From: Bacteroidales bacterium MB20-C3-3
GTDB taxonomy: Bacteria; Bacteroidota; Bacteroidia; Bacteroidales; UBA932
Length of the DNA stretch: 64,000 nt
Direction of reading: 5' to 3'
Assembly: GCA_035609245.1 (NCBI GenBank)
Contig: CP141202.1
Coordinates: 1,798,001 to 1,862,000, forward strand
Part shown: positions 35,635 through 44,525 of the stretch, piece by piece
How positions within the stretch are numbered: the first letter of the stretch is position 1
How the letters are laid out: every line of letters starts with the position of its first letter
Program-made: the position numbers and the translations under genes
The notes under the pieces: generated by a model
Seen by the model: only the letters and a program-made list of their open reading frames with translations
Database searches by the model: none
Told to the model about the DNA's origin: nothing

Positions 35635-37200
35635 ATGAAAATTTCATTGTACAGAATAATATTTTTCACCTTGGCCATTTTGATTGGACAAAAGATGCAG
35701 GCTATAGACTCCGGTGGTAAAGCAGATTACTCATTCAGGAGGATTGCTGAGTTATACCCATGGCTCTGCTCAGCAAACCCGGCGGGTCTGGTGACTAAAG
35801 ATTTTAATGATTTTTCTCAAGTAAGACTAAGTATTGAGAATATTGACGGGTCGTACAAGAATTACGACGATCCTGCAAATTTTTTTAGCTCCTCGGTTAA
35901 TACCAGATCATTTGTCAGGAGAGGAAATTTTTATTTAATGGGTAATTTTGATTTTACCCATTTTGACAAAACTGCTCAGGCGTGGTCCGGGACAATCCAT
36001 TCCAGAGATGTTATTAATATGCTTACTGATTCAATCCCCGGAAGAGTTCTTGGAGAGTCATACAGAATGTCAGGTGCTGCCGGTTACAGAATAAACAAAA
36101 TATTTTCTGCAGGTATTGGGTTTAATTATGAAACTTCAACAGCTGCAAAAAGGGTGGATGGGAGAAATAAAAATATATTATCATCTTTTGAGATAAGACC
36201 AGCTATTAAGATAACAGGTGATAAATTTACAGGCGGATTAAACCTTCTATACCAATATAAAGCGGAATTCTCCGATTATATTTTTCTGGGAGACAATTCC
36301 GGCAAGCACATTTATAATTTCCAGGGTGGCTGGATGTATATAAAAGAGAGTATCACTAACTCTTCAGTCCTTGACAGAGGGTATTTCTCTGATTATTATG
36401 GTGGTGCTCTTCAGTTATCATACGGCTCCGGGAATTTTAGGATTTTTACTGAATTTGACATAAAGTACAAAGCAGAAGATAATTATGATGATTTTAACCT
36501 TTTGAGGAGATATGCATCAACGGAGGGATTATTTTACTCCCTGATCCTAAAGGCGGTATATAATACAAACATTAGCAGACACTCTTTACAATTAAATTTT
36601 AACTGCGAAGAGAGGTTGTCATATAAAATTGAGAATCAATATGAGCCGGTGCCAAATGAAGTAAATACCTGGAACTGGTTCGAATACGGAAAGACACTTC
36701 GGTATTACGATGCCGGCAGAAGATACAGAGCTGTATATACATTGGAATTAGGCGAAAACAAATGGAATCCAAGATGGAGCTTCTCTCTTTCAGGGAATCT
36801 CATAGATTTTAACAGTGAGTTTATTGTTTACCCTGCATTGTATTCACAAAAGTATTGTTTTGGCGGAGCTGACTTAGCTATATCCAGGCATTTTAGAGCT
36901 GGGAAATTTAATTTGATTGACATCTCTTTAGTTGCAGGAAATTATAAAGGCAAAGGAGATATGCTTACTGTTCAGAATCCAGTAATGACAGGTGTCCTTA
37001 CTATAGCTAGTAGTTTAATGGAGGAGGACTTTTTTTACAATACATCCGGAAGAGTTCTGCTGGGCGGTGGATTAAGATACAGAAGAACTGTTAATGAAGA
37101 CAAAGGAACAACCCTTTTCATTGATGCCGGAATAAGACAGTTTCAACGAAAAGGGTTGTCAAGAACCTATTTGAATATAAATTTAGGGCTAAACTTCTAG
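35635..37200 (+). CDS. DUF6850 outer-membrane beta-barrel protein
   Basis: After a signal peptide (ILIGQKMQA), 500 residues of alternating beta strands and turns end with the aromatic YLNINLGLNF typical of outer-membrane barrels. I assign it to DUF6850, a family that I know to accompany DUF4876 proteins and TonB receptors. It is the last gene of the run starting at 27284 and lies 2 bp after DUF4876. Likely part of the same uptake complex. Confidence 0.75.
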   Translation: MKISLYRIIFFTLAILIGQKMQAIDSGGKADYSFRRIAELYPWLCSANPAGLVTKDFNDFSQVRLSIENIDGSYKNYDDPANFFSSSVNTRSFVRRGNFYLMGNFDFTHFDKTAQAWSGTIHSRDVINMLTDSIPGRVLGESYRMSGAAGYRINKIFSAGIGFNYETSTAAKRVDGRNKNILSSFEIRPAIKITGDKFTGGLNLLYQYKAEFSDYIFLGDNSGKHIYNFQGGWMYIKESITNSSVLDRGYFSDYYGGALQLSYGSGNFRIFTEFDIKYKAEDNYDDFNLLRRYASTEGLFYSLILKAVYNTNISRHSLQLNFNCEERLSYKIENQYEPVPNEVNTWNWFEYGKTLRYYDAGRRYRAVYTLELGENKWNPRWSFSLSGNLIDFNSEFIVYPALYSQKYCFGGADLAISRHFRAGKFNLIDISLVAGNYKGKGDMLTVQNPVMTGVLTIASSLMEEDFFYNTSGRVLLGGGLRYRRTVNEDKGTTLFIDAGIRQFQRKGLSRTYLNINLGLNF

Positions 37201-39308
37201 TTTTTCCCTGTCATGCCCAGTTTTTTAAGAAGAGCGTCCGGCTCAGGATCTCTGCCTCTGAAACTCCTGTATAAATTGGCAGGATCTTCTATGTTACCCT
37301 TGGATAGTATATTATCTCTGAATGATGCGGCAACATCTTTGGAAAATACACCTCTCTCTTCAAAAAGTGAAAAGGCATCGGCCTCTAAGACTTCAGCCCA
37401 TTTGTAACTGTAGTATCCTGCGGAATATCCTCCGGCAAAAATATGACTAAAAGATGGAGAGAAGCAGGTTGACTCAATATTAGGCAATAGTTGAGTTTTC
37501 TTAACTGCATCTTTTTCAAAACTCTCAACATCTGTATCGGGCAAAGTTTTAAGTGAGTGCCAAGCCATGTCATTAATGCCATAAGTGAGCTGTCTGATAT
37601 TGGAATAACCACTTAAATAGTTCTTTGCAGATACTATTTTGTCAATGAGCTCTGATGGTATAGACTCGCCGGTTTGGTAATGCTTTGCAAATGATGAAAG
37701 AAACTCTTTATTAATTGCCCAGTTCTCCATGATCTGAGATGGAAGTTCAACAAAATCTCTTGCAACATTGGTCCCTGTAAGTGATGGATATTTACCTTCA
37801 GCCAACATTCCATGCAGTGCATGACCAAATTCATGGAGGAGAGTAGTGAGCTCGTAATGAGTGAGTAGTGAGGGTGTCTCTTTTGTTGGTTTTGTGAAAT
37901 TGCACACTAGCGAAACAAAAGGTCTTTTCTCAATGCCATTCTCAAAGTACATATCTCTGAATGTTGTCATCCACGCACCACCTCTTTTACTAGCTCTGGG
38001 GAAGAAGTCCATATATAAAAGCGAAAGGAACCTGTCGTTTGAATCATAAACTTCGAATGCCTTAACATCAGGGTGATATACAGGTATAGTTGTGTTCTCT
38101 TTAAATTTCAACCCATATAAGGAGTCTGCTAATGCAAAGATTGCTTGCTGGACATTTTCAAGCTTGAAATAGGGTTTAAGAAGCTCATCGTTAATTGCAT
38201 ACTTCTCGTTTTTATACTTCTCCGAGTACAGACTAAAGTCCCAAGGCATTAGAGTACCTTCAAATCCAAGAGAATTTGCGTAGTTCTGAATCTCTGCAAC
38301 CTCTCTCTTTGCATACGGAAGAGATTTATCAAGCAGATTTTCAAGAAAAGAGTTAACTGTCCCGGCATTTTTGGCCATATTGACATCAAGCACATAATCT
38401 GCGTGTGTGGCATATCCTAAAAGATTAGCTCTCTCTATTCTTAAAGCAGCAATTTTCAGTACTATACCTGAATTGTCAAATTCATCTTTGTACGCTTTTG
38501 AGCTGGACGCCCTCCATAATTTTTCCTTTAGCTCTCTGTTCTCACTGTACTGCATAAACGGTCCGTAGCTGGGTGATTGCAAAGTATATACCCATCCCTC
38601 AAGCCCTCTCTCAGATGCATCAGCTGCACCGGATTCAATGGCGAAAGATGGTAGACCTGCAAGTTGAGCAGAATCTGTAATATGTATGAAAAATTTGTTG
38701 GTTGCACCAAGTACATTTTGGCCAAATTGTAATGAAAGCTGAGAGAGTTCTTTGTTTATCTCTTTGAATCTAATCTTTGCTTCCTGAGGAAGATTTGCAC
38801 CATTCCTTTCAAATCCTTTATATGTCTCTTCAAGTAGTCTTGAATCCTCCTGACTGAGACTTATTGATGCTTTATTTTCATAAACTCTTTTAATTCTGGC
38901 AAAAAGAGCTTCATTAAGCATAATGTCGTTAGAATAATCAGTTAGCATTGGAGAGATCTCCAGTGCAAGATTCTGCATAACAGAGTCAGTTGCAGCTTCG
39001 TTAAGATTAAAGAAGATTGATGCTATTCCATTGAGTTTCCTTCCAGCATATTCCATTGCAACAATTGTGTTTTCAAAAGTGGGCTCCTCGGTGTTTGCCA
39101 CAATTGAATCAATTTGAGCACGACCCTCTTTAATAGCCTCTTCAAAAGCGGGTTTATAGTGTTCGTTTTTAATTTTATCAAATGCCGGAGCTTCAAATGG
39201 ATTATCTGAAGCAGCGAGTAAAGGATTCATATCTGTCATCTTTGTTTTACAGGAGTTAATTAGTAAAAGCGCAGAGATGGCAGCAATAATTGTTCCGATT
39301 CTTTTCAT
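37197..39308 (-). CDS. M3 family metallopeptidase lipoprotein (Dcp-like)
   Basis: From ATG 39308 the protein has 703 residues with a lipoprotein signal (LLLINSCKTK); the extended frame upstream to 39479 runs into the neighbouring gene and is not used. The zinc site is HEFGH in TLLHEFGHALHGML (about residues 491-495). Conserved NPFEAPAFDKIKNEHY and the YFKLENVQQAIF segment are typical of peptidyl-dipeptidase Dcp and oligopeptidase A. It degrades short peptides, probably in the periplasm. Confidence 0.9.
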   Translation of the reverse strand: MKRIGTIIAAISALLLINSCKTKMTDMNPLLAASDNPFEAPAFDKIKNEHYKPAFEEAIKEGRAQIDSIVANTEEPTFENTIVAMEYAGRKLNGIASIFFNLNEAATDSVMQNLALEISPMLTDYSNDIMLNEALFARIKRVYENKASISLSQEDSRLLEETYKGFERNGANLPQEAKIRFKEINKELSQLSLQFGQNVLGATNKFFIHITDSAQLAGLPSFAIESGAADASERGLEGWVYTLQSPSYGPFMQYSENRELKEKLWRASSSKAYKDEFDNSGIVLKIAALRIERANLLGYATHADYVLDVNMAKNAGTVNSFLENLLDKSLPYAKREVAEIQNYANSLGFEGTLMPWDFSLYSEKYKNEKYAINDELLKPYFKLENVQQAIFALADSLYGLKFKENTTIPVYHPDVKAFEVYDSNDRFLSLLYMDFFPRASKRGGAWMTTFRDMYFENGIEKRPFVSLVCNFTKPTKETPSLLTHYELTTLLHEFGHALHGMLAEGKYPSLTGTNVARDFVELPSQIMENWAINKEFLSSFAKHYQTGESIPSELIDKIVSAKNYLSGYSNIRQLTYGINDMAWHSLKTLPDTDVESFEKDAVKKTQLLPNIESTCFSPSFSHIFAGGYSAGYYSYKWAEVLEADAFSLFEERGVFSKDVAASFRDNILSKGNIEDPANLYRSFRGRDPEPDALLKKLGMTGKN

Positions 39309-39315
39309 AAATGGT

Positions 39316-40209
39316 TTATAAAGTTTGAATGACCAGGTATTTTGTTTGTTCCCAGAAGCTTGCAGGCTGAGAAATTTTAAGAACCTGCATTCCGTTAGCA
39401 TCCGGCTCAAATGTGTATGTACCTGTTGGGTGAACAGAAAGAACTTTTGCTTTCTCTGCATTTGTGTTAATCTCAGCAACCTCTCTGATATCTATTTTAA
39501 TAAAGGCAGACTGTTCGGCCTGGTATGATATTTTGGCTGACTTAAAAAGTCCGCCCTTTGACATCACATTTGCACCAATAAGTTCAGACTTCGACCCAAT
39601 TATGTAGAAACCTGAGTATATCTGGGCGTCTTGAGTGGCAATTGTCTCCTTCTGAGAGGCGGATGTCTGGCTAAGTGATGTTACTTCAGTCTTAAGAGTT
39701 GTTACAGTTTTGTCAAGAGATTCAATCTCCTGTGACTTAACAATCAGTTGTCTGTCTTTCTCTTCAAGCTGCCTTCCAAGATCAGCTATCATTACAGACT
39801 TTGAATCAAGTTCAGCTGTAAGAGCTGCCAGGCGTTTCTTAAATTGACTTGATTGAATTCTACTGTCATTTTTAAGTTTGTCAATCTGACTCTTGTAGCT
39901 TTTTATTGCATCTCCAATTGCTGCAACATCAGATTTAAGCTGGTCCCTGGAGTTTTCCTGTACTTCAGCACCACCTTTCTGAGATTGTAGTACCAAAATA
40001 TTTTCAGCCTCTCTGATAGAACGAAGGCCCGATTCTACCTCATTAAGAGTTGCAAACACCTCTTCAAATTCTGCGCTCTTAACCGCGTGAACAGAGCCAA
40101 GCGAATCCAGCTGTGCCTGAAGCGCTTTGTATTTTGCAGATTTTTCCACACATGAGGTTAGAAAAAGTGATGCAACTGCAAGAATTGTAAAAATGAAAAT
40201 CTTTTTCAT
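39316..40209 (-). CDS. coiled-coil lipoprotein of unknown function
   Basis: A lipoprotein signal (LFLTSCVEK, Cys20) precedes about 150 residues of heptad-patterned coiled coil, broken by a short polar stretch. The C-terminal ~100 residues are a globular domain (YSGFYIIGSKSELI, VHPTGTYTFEPDANG). I recognise it only as a conserved Bacteroidota family without assigned role. It is 7 bp upstream of the M3 peptidase and probably in the same transcript, from a promoter at about 40261-40292. Confidence 0.75.
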   Translation of the reverse strand: MKKIFIFTILAVASLFLTSCVEKSAKYKALQAQLDSLGSVHAVKSAEFEEVFATLNEVESGLRSIREAENILVLQSQKGGAEVQENSRDQLKSDVAAIGDAIKSYKSQIDKLKNDSRIQSSQFKKRLAALTAELDSKSVMIADLGRQLEEKDRQLIVKSQEIESLDKTVTTLKTEVTSLSQTSASQKETIATQDAQIYSGFYIIGSKSELIGANVMSKGGLFKSAKISYQAEQSAFIKIDIREVAEINTNAEKAKVLSVHPTGTYTFEPDANGMQVLKISQPASFWEQTKYLVIQTL

Positions 40210-40260
40210 TGTATTGATATTTAATTAATTAGATCCGATATTAAGTATATTATTCAATTC

Positions 40261-40268
40261 CAAATGTA
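40261..40268 (-). promoter_or_regulatory. -7 box TACATTTG for the coiled-coil lipoprotein/M3 operon
   Basis: Minus-strand exact TAnnTTTG match with an ATTG 21 nt upstream, near-consensus -33/-7 spacing. Leader about 50 nt. Confidence 0.5.
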
Positions 40269-40288
40269 TGCAATATTTTAATTCGCTC

Positions 40289-40639
40289 TCAATTATTTTT
40301 CTTTGTTATGTAAACGCTTCCATTAGAGCTGTTTATATATGAGTAATTGTAGCAATGCATCACTACTCTTCCATCTCCTCTTTTTTTAAATGATGTTACA
40401 TATCTGAAATCAAAACCAAGGGAGGAGAGCTCCTCTCCGGATACTCTTCGTTTTCCGCAATTACTTAAATCCTTTAAAATTTTTAAATTCTTCCGCAGTT
40501 TTTTGTTTACTGAATCTATTTCAACTTTTGCCAATTTACTTGCTGTATTATTAAAAGCATTTCTGCACGCATCACTGCAAAATATCTTGTCGCTTCTTCC
40601 CGCTATTGATATACCGCACTCTTTGCAAACTCGTTCCAT
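40289..40639 (-). CDS. zinc-ribbon protein, conserved, unknown function
   Basis: The N-terminus has a Zn-binding Cys-x2-Cys...Cys-x3-Cys pattern (VCKECGIS and KIFCSDACRNAF, residues 5, 8, 21, 25). The remaining ~80 residues are basic, ending in a beta-rich VVMHCYNYSYIN region. Related small proteins are frequent in Bacteroidota, and the basic charge suggests nucleic-acid contact, which is inference. Its promoter lies beside a TTGA-N6-TCAA site. Confidence 0.75.
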   Translation of the reverse strand: MERVCKECGISIAGRSDKIFCSDACRNAFNNTASKLAKVEIDSVNKKLRKNLKILKDLSNCGKRRVSGEELSSLGFDFRYVTSFKKRGDGRVVMHCYNYSYINSSNGSVYITKKNN

Positions 40640-40649
40640 TTTTTTATTT

Positions 40650-40657
40650 CAAATTTA
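40650..40657 (-). promoter_or_regulatory. -7 box TAAATTTG before the zinc-ribbon gene
   Basis: Minus-strand exact TAnnTTTG match 10 nt before the ATG, giving a very short leader. Confidence 0.4.
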
Positions 40658-40659
40658 AC

Positions 40660-40677
40660 ACTTGACTTTATTCAAGT
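40660..40677. promoter_or_regulatory. FNR-box-like inverted repeat
   Basis: ACTTGA and TCAAGT are separated by 6 bp (TTGA-N6-TCAA), similar to the FNR half-site pair TTGAT-N4-ATCAA. It lies 3 bp upstream of the zinc-ribbon promoter, in the divergent gap with the histidine phosphatase. Two Crp/Fnr genes exist in the window, so it is a candidate operator. Confidence 0.4.
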
Positions 40678-40725
40678 ATTACTCATTTATTATTCCAGAT
40701 GAAAAATGTATGTTTCTAAAAAGGT

Positions 40726-40733
40726 TATCTTTG
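40726..40733 (+). promoter_or_regulatory. -7 box TATCTTTG before the histidine phosphatase gene
   Basis: Exact TAnnTTTG match 17 nt before the ATG. No clear -33 TTTG. Confidence 0.4.
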
Positions 40734-40750
40734 TATTAATATTGTAAAAG

Positions 40751-41368
40751 ATGACAGAAATAATATTTACTAGACATGGTCAGACAGAATGGAATGTTGC
40801 CAGAAAGATGCAGGGTCAGCTTGACTCTCCTTTGACAGAAATGGGTCTTTTACAGGCAAGGATGCTGGGTGCCTATTTAAAAGACAAAAGTATTTCAGCT
40901 GTCTATTCAAGTCCTCTTCTAAGGGCAGAAAGGACTGCCACTATAATCAGAAAAGAGATCGGTCTGGAAAAATTAGAATTATCCCCGGCACTAAAAGAAA
41001 TAAATTTATCTGACCTTGAAGGGAAATCATTTTCAAAAGCATTAGAGGAGGAGCCGGAAAGGATGCAGGCATTCTCATCTCATCCATCTGCTTTTAAACC
41101 TGGTCCGGGAGGAGAGACTTTTGAGGAGGTTCAAAAAAGGGCTCTCGGTTTTGTGTTACCCCTTTTTGAAAAGCATGCTGGGCAGAAAATCATTGTCGTA
41201 TGCCATGCAGTAGTTCTGAGATTGATGATGGCATATTTTGAAAATTTCACAATAGACGAATATTGGAAGGTACAAGGGTTCTTCTTCCCTTGCAGTATTA
41301 CAAGTGTATCTCTGAAAAATGGTAATTTTGTTTTGCTTCAGAGAAACAGTATTGAACATTCAAAATAG
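40751..41368 (+). CDS. histidine phosphatase family protein (phosphoglycerate-mutase-like)
   Basis: The 205-residue protein starts with the catalytic RHG motif in FTRHGQTEWN (His at residue 8), followed by YSSPLLRAERTA, the catalytic acid region LKEINLSDLEGK, and the second histidine in VVCHAVVLR. This set fits phosphatases such as alpha-ribazole phosphatase CobC or GpmB-like proteins; the exact substrate is unclear. It ends at its own terminator. Confidence 0.85.
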   Translation: MTEIIFTRHGQTEWNVARKMQGQLDSPLTEMGLLQARMLGAYLKDKSISAVYSSPLLRAERTATIIRKEIGLEKLELSPALKEINLSDLEGKSFSKALEEEPERMQAFSSHPSAFKPGPGGETFEEVQKRALGFVLPLFEKHAGQKIIVVCHAVVLRLMMAYFENFTIDEYWKVQGFFFPCSITSVSLKNGNFVLLQRNSIEHSK

Positions 41369-41398
41369 ATAAACATTTTTAGTCGATTTTAAATGGTT

Positions 41399-41427
41399 AA
41401 ACACAGAATTATTTAATTCCTGTGTTT
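41399..41427 (+). terminator. Rho-independent terminator after the histidine phosphatase gene
   Basis: AAACACAG and CTGTGTTT plus an inner AATT/AATT form a stem with one bulged C and a 4-nt loop, followed by a T-rich tract TTTATTTT. It lies 31 bp after the stop codon. Confidence 0.7.
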
Positions 41428-41458
41428 TTATTTTGTATTGAACTTTAAAATCTTCAAT

Positions 41459-41803
41459 ATGGAAAAATCAATTAATCGCGTAGAATTAAGAGGGCATGTG
41501 GGGTTTGATCCGCGAATCAGTTCTCTTGAGGATGGGTTGCAGGTAATGAGACTCTCTCTGGCAACAAATGAAGCATACAAAAACAGAAAAGGGGAGTGGC
41601 AGGAGGAGACTGTATGGCACAATATTGTTGCTTGGGCCGGAAAAAGCATGCCGGATTTTGGGTCAATAAGGAAAGGAAGTACAATTTCTGTTACAGGGAG
41701 AATTAAGCCTGTTAATTACCAAACAAAGGCCGGTGTTGAGAGACAGACATATGAAATTGTAGCCTCTTCAATTAAACATCATTTACCGGGGAGTTCGGAA
41801 TAA
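41459..41803 (+). CDS. ssb: single-stranded DNA-binding protein
   Basis: SSB coats ssDNA during replication and repair. From ATG 41459 the protein has 114 residues (the TTG at 41438 is unlikely). The OB fold is clear: NRVELRGHVGFDPR, LSLATNEAYKNRKGEWQEET, HNIVAW, and ISVTGRIKPVNYQTKAG. The usual acidic C-terminal tip is missing, as in some short Bacteroidota SSBs, so a second housekeeping SSB may exist elsewhere. Confidence 0.88.
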   Translation: MEKSINRVELRGHVGFDPRISSLEDGLQVMRLSLATNEAYKNRKGEWQEETVWHNIVAWAGKSMPDFGSIRKGSTISVTGRIKPVNYQTKAGVERQTYEIVASSIKHHLPGSSE

Positions 41804-41813
41804 AATTTTGTTG

Positions 41814-41821
41814 TACTTTTG
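41814..41821 (+). promoter_or_regulatory. -7 box TACTTTTG before cysS
   Basis: Exact TAnnTTTG match, just 10 bp after the SSB stop. It starts a leader of about 55 nt that includes a hairpin, and supports ATG 41876 rather than the TTG at 41819. Confidence 0.45.
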
Positions 41822-41829
41822 TTGTTTAA

Positions 41830-41857
41830 CAAGCGGTGCCCATTGCGGGCCCGCTTG
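41830..41857 (+). promoter_or_regulatory. hairpin in the cysS leader
   Basis: CAAGCGG pairs with CCGCTTG and GCCC with GGGC, with one bulged T and a 5-nt ATTGC loop. There is no following U-run, so it is not a simple terminator. It may regulate cysS translation or stabilise the mRNA; no T-box features are seen. Confidence 0.5.
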
Positions 41858-41875
41858 AAAATAACATTCCGTCAT

Positions 41876-43348
41876 ATGAGAGAGTTTCACATTTACAACA
41901 CAATTAAAAGAAAGAAAGAGGTTTTTGAATCTATACATCCGGGAATGGCGGGTATTTATGTATGTGGTCCTACTGTATATGGAGATGCACATCTTGGACA
42001 TGCGAGACCGGGAGTAACATATGATGTTCTTGTTCGTCTCTTAAGAAAGATAGGCTATAAAGTGAGATATGTGAGGAATATCACCGATGTAGGACATTTG
42101 GAGAATGACTCAGATGCGGGGGAGGATAAGATTGCAAAAAAAGCTAGACTTGAGCAGCTGGAGCCAATGGAGATAGTTCAGCATTACACATTAAGATATC
42201 ATGAAGCAATGAGATTAATGAACACATTGCCACCTGATATTGAACCAAGAGCATCCGGCCACATTATTGAACAGATATCTCTGGTAGAGAAAATCTTAAA
42301 AAATGGATTTGCTTATGAGAGTAACGGGTCTGTCTATTTTGATGTTGATAAGTATAGCAAGCGTTACAACTATGGAGCACTCTCAGGCAGAAGTATTGAT
42401 GATATGATTTCGAACACAAGAAATCTGGATGGTCAGAGTGATAAAAAATCCTCATATGACTTTGCATTATGGAAGAAAGCTGCACCTGAACATATAATGA
42501 GATGGCCATCTCCGTGGAGCGAAGGATTTCCCGGATGGCATTTGGAGTGCTCGGCAATGTCATCAAAATATCTTGGAGATACATTTGATATTCACGGAGG
42601 CGGAATGGATCTTCTTTTTCCTCACCACGAATGTGAACTTGCTCAAAATACTGCATCCAGAGGGGACTCCGGGGTAAAATACTGGATGCACAATAATATG
42701 ATTACCATTAATGGGCAAAAGATGGGTAAATCACTGGGGAATTTTATAACACTGGAGGAGTTATTCACTGGATCTCATAAAATACTTGAGCAACCCTACT
42801 CTCCTATGACAATAAGATTTTTCATACTTCAGGCTCACTACAGAAGCACACTTGATTTCAGCAACGAAGCTCTTCAGGCTGCTGAAAAAGGTCTCAAAAG
42901 GCTGCTCCTTGCTGCATTAGAGCTGACAAAGATTAAAACATCTTCTGTAGCTGAGAGAATACCAGGACTGGAAGTCGTGAAGGATAGTGTTTATGAAGCG
43001 TTGTGTGATGATTTGAATACTCCCGTTGCCATTGCCCAGCTATTTGAAGCCGTAAGAATAGTGAATTCAGTAAAAGATAAAGGGGCATTGCTCAATACAG
43101 AAGATTTAGCCATACTATCGGAGTTGCTTAACGATCTCTCCCGGGATGTGCTGGGTCTGAAGGATGATAAAGCTGACTCTGCAAATGTTGATATTCTTGC
43201 AGGAGTTGTAGAGATGGTGCTGGAGATGCGGAGAGATGCAAAGATGAACAGAGACTTTGCTACAAGTGATTTAATTCGTCAGAAACTCACAGACCTTGGT
43301 ATTCAGATTAAAGATACCAAGGAGGGGACGGATTGGAATTTGAACTAA
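41876..43348 (+). CDS. cysS: cysteinyl-tRNA synthetase
   Basis: This class I synthetase attaches cysteine to tRNA-Cys. From ATG 41876 it has 490 residues. CGPTVYGD holds the first zinc cysteine; HLGH in [10 protein letters not shown] is the HIGH motif; [10 protein letters not shown] and HHECELAQ supply the other zinc ligands; and the KMSKS loop is KMGKS in [10 protein letters not shown]. The C-terminal helical domain ends in DTKEGTDWN, normal for the family. Confidence 0.96.
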   Translation: MREFHIYNTIKRKKEVFESIHPGMAGIYVCGPTVYGDAHLGHARPGVTYDVLVRLLRKIGYKVRYVRNITDVGHLENDSDAGEDKIAKKARLEQLEPMEIVQHYTLRYHEAMRLMNTLPPDIEPRASGHIIEQISLVEKILKNGFAYESNGSVYFDVDKYSKRYNYGALSGRSIDDMISNTRNLDGQSDKKSSYDFALWKKAAPEHIMRWPSPWSEGFPGWHLECSAMSSKYLGDTFDIHGGGMDLLFPHHECELAQNTASRGDSGVKYWMHNNMITINGQKMGKSLGNFITLEELFTGSHKILEQPYSPMTIRFFILQAHYRSTLDFSNEALQAAEKGLKRLLLAALELTKIKTSSVAERIPGLEVVKDSVYEALCDDLNTPVAIAQLFEAVRIVNSVKDKGALLNTEDLAILSELLNDLSRDVLGLKDDKADSANVDILAGVVEMVLEMRRDAKMNRDFATSDLIRQKLTDLGIQIKDTKEGTDWNLN

Positions 43349-43367
43349 CCAATTAATACCTCATACA

Positions 43368-44525
43368 ATGAAAAGAAGAGACTTCTTCAGGTATCTCTCA
43401 ATAGGGGGTGCTGGTATTGCTATTTCTCCTATGGTAAAGGCTGCTGAGAGAATTCCGCTGTTTTTGTCCGATGATAAGCCTGCAACAAATATTGCAGATG
43501 CAATGGCTATTCCAAGAACAAAAAACTCAATGCCCGGATTGTACCCCGGAAGGGTTGTAAAGGTCACTGATCCTCTCTCTGTAGTTGATGGTGTCCCGTC
43601 AGATCAGAGGGCATACGATATGCTAAAGGCGAGTATGCTCCAGCTTACAGGTGAAAAGAACCTTAAGAGAGCCTGGAGGAAGTTTGTAAATCCAAAAGAT
43701 ATAATAGGATTAAAAGTAAATCCTGTTGCGGGCAGACTTCTGACAACATCTCATTCAGTTACCGGGGCAGTAATCAAGCAGCTGGAGGAGTCCGGAATTC
43801 CAAGAAAGAATATAATTATATGGGACAGAAGAGAGATGCAACTTCATGAAACAGGATACAACTCAGATAACTATCCCGGAATTGAGATTGCCGGGACTGA
43901 GTGTATGGATGAAAAAGGGGGATTCTATGATAATGAAGGGAAATTGTATTCTGAGAGTCGTATTGAAAAAAGAGAGAAGTTCTTTGCAGATGTTGAAGGG
44001 AGTTATGATTCATATACCATCCCTTATATGGTTAATGAAGGGAAGGACTCCTATTTTACAAAAATTGTCACAGAGAAAGTCACAAAAATCATTAATCTTC
44101 CAATTCTAAAAAACGCAGGACCTACTACCACTCTTTGCTTGAAAAACCTGGCCTTTGGTTCAATTACAAACACAAGCAGGCTTCATTCAAAACTATGGCA
44201 CGAGACCTGTGCCTATGTTTGTGCCTTCCCCCCTTTAAGAGATAAAGTGGTTTTAAATATTGCCGATGGGCTAATTGGGTGTTTTGATGGAGGTCCATCT
44301 GCAAAGCCTCAGTTTATTTGCAATTACAACATGCTTCTGGTAGGTTCTGACCCTGTTGCAGTAGACAGAATTGGACACGATGTGATTATATCTAAAAGAG
44401 TTTCTGAAGGCATCCAAAAGATTGATCGTCCAGAAGCCTCAAGATTCATCGATATTGCTGAGGAACTGGGATTGGGGAGAGGGAGGAGAGAAAATATTGA
44501 GTTATTAGAGGTAAATTTGTTATGA
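43368..44525 (+). CDS. DUF362 protein with Tat signal
   Basis: The N-terminus KRRDFFRYLSIGGAG is a twin-arginine signal. The rest is a DUF362 domain (KDIIGLKVNPVAG, IINLPILKNAGPTTTLCLKNLAFG, LVGSDPVAVDRIG). No ferredoxin-like Fe-S cluster motif is evident. Tat export points to a folded or cofactor-bearing protein. Function unknown. It overlaps the following DUF6599 gene by ATGA and lies 20 bp after cysS. Confidence 0.85.
   Translation: MKRRDFFRYLSIGGAGIAISPMVKAAERIPLFLSDDKPATNIADAMAIPRTKNSMPGLYPGRVVKVTDPLSVVDGVPSDQRAYDMLKASMLQLTGEKNLKRAWRKFVNPKDIIGLKVNPVAGRLLTTSHSVTGAVIKQLEESGIPRKNIIIWDRREMQLHETGYNSDNYPGIEIAGTECMDEKGGFYDNEGKLYSESRIEKREKFFADVEGSYDSYTIPYMVNEGKDSYFTKIVTEKVTKIINLPILKNAGPTTTLCLKNLAFGSITNTSRLHSKLWHETCAYVCAFPPLRDKVVLNIADGLIGCFDGGPSAKPQFICNYNMLLVGSDPVAVDRIGHDVIISKRVSEGIQKIDRPEASRFIDIAEELGLGRGRRENIELLEVNLL

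Noticed and set aside
41822-41875. T-box leader for cysS
   Set aside because: Leader is too short and has no T-box consensus or antiterminator; only a single hairpin.
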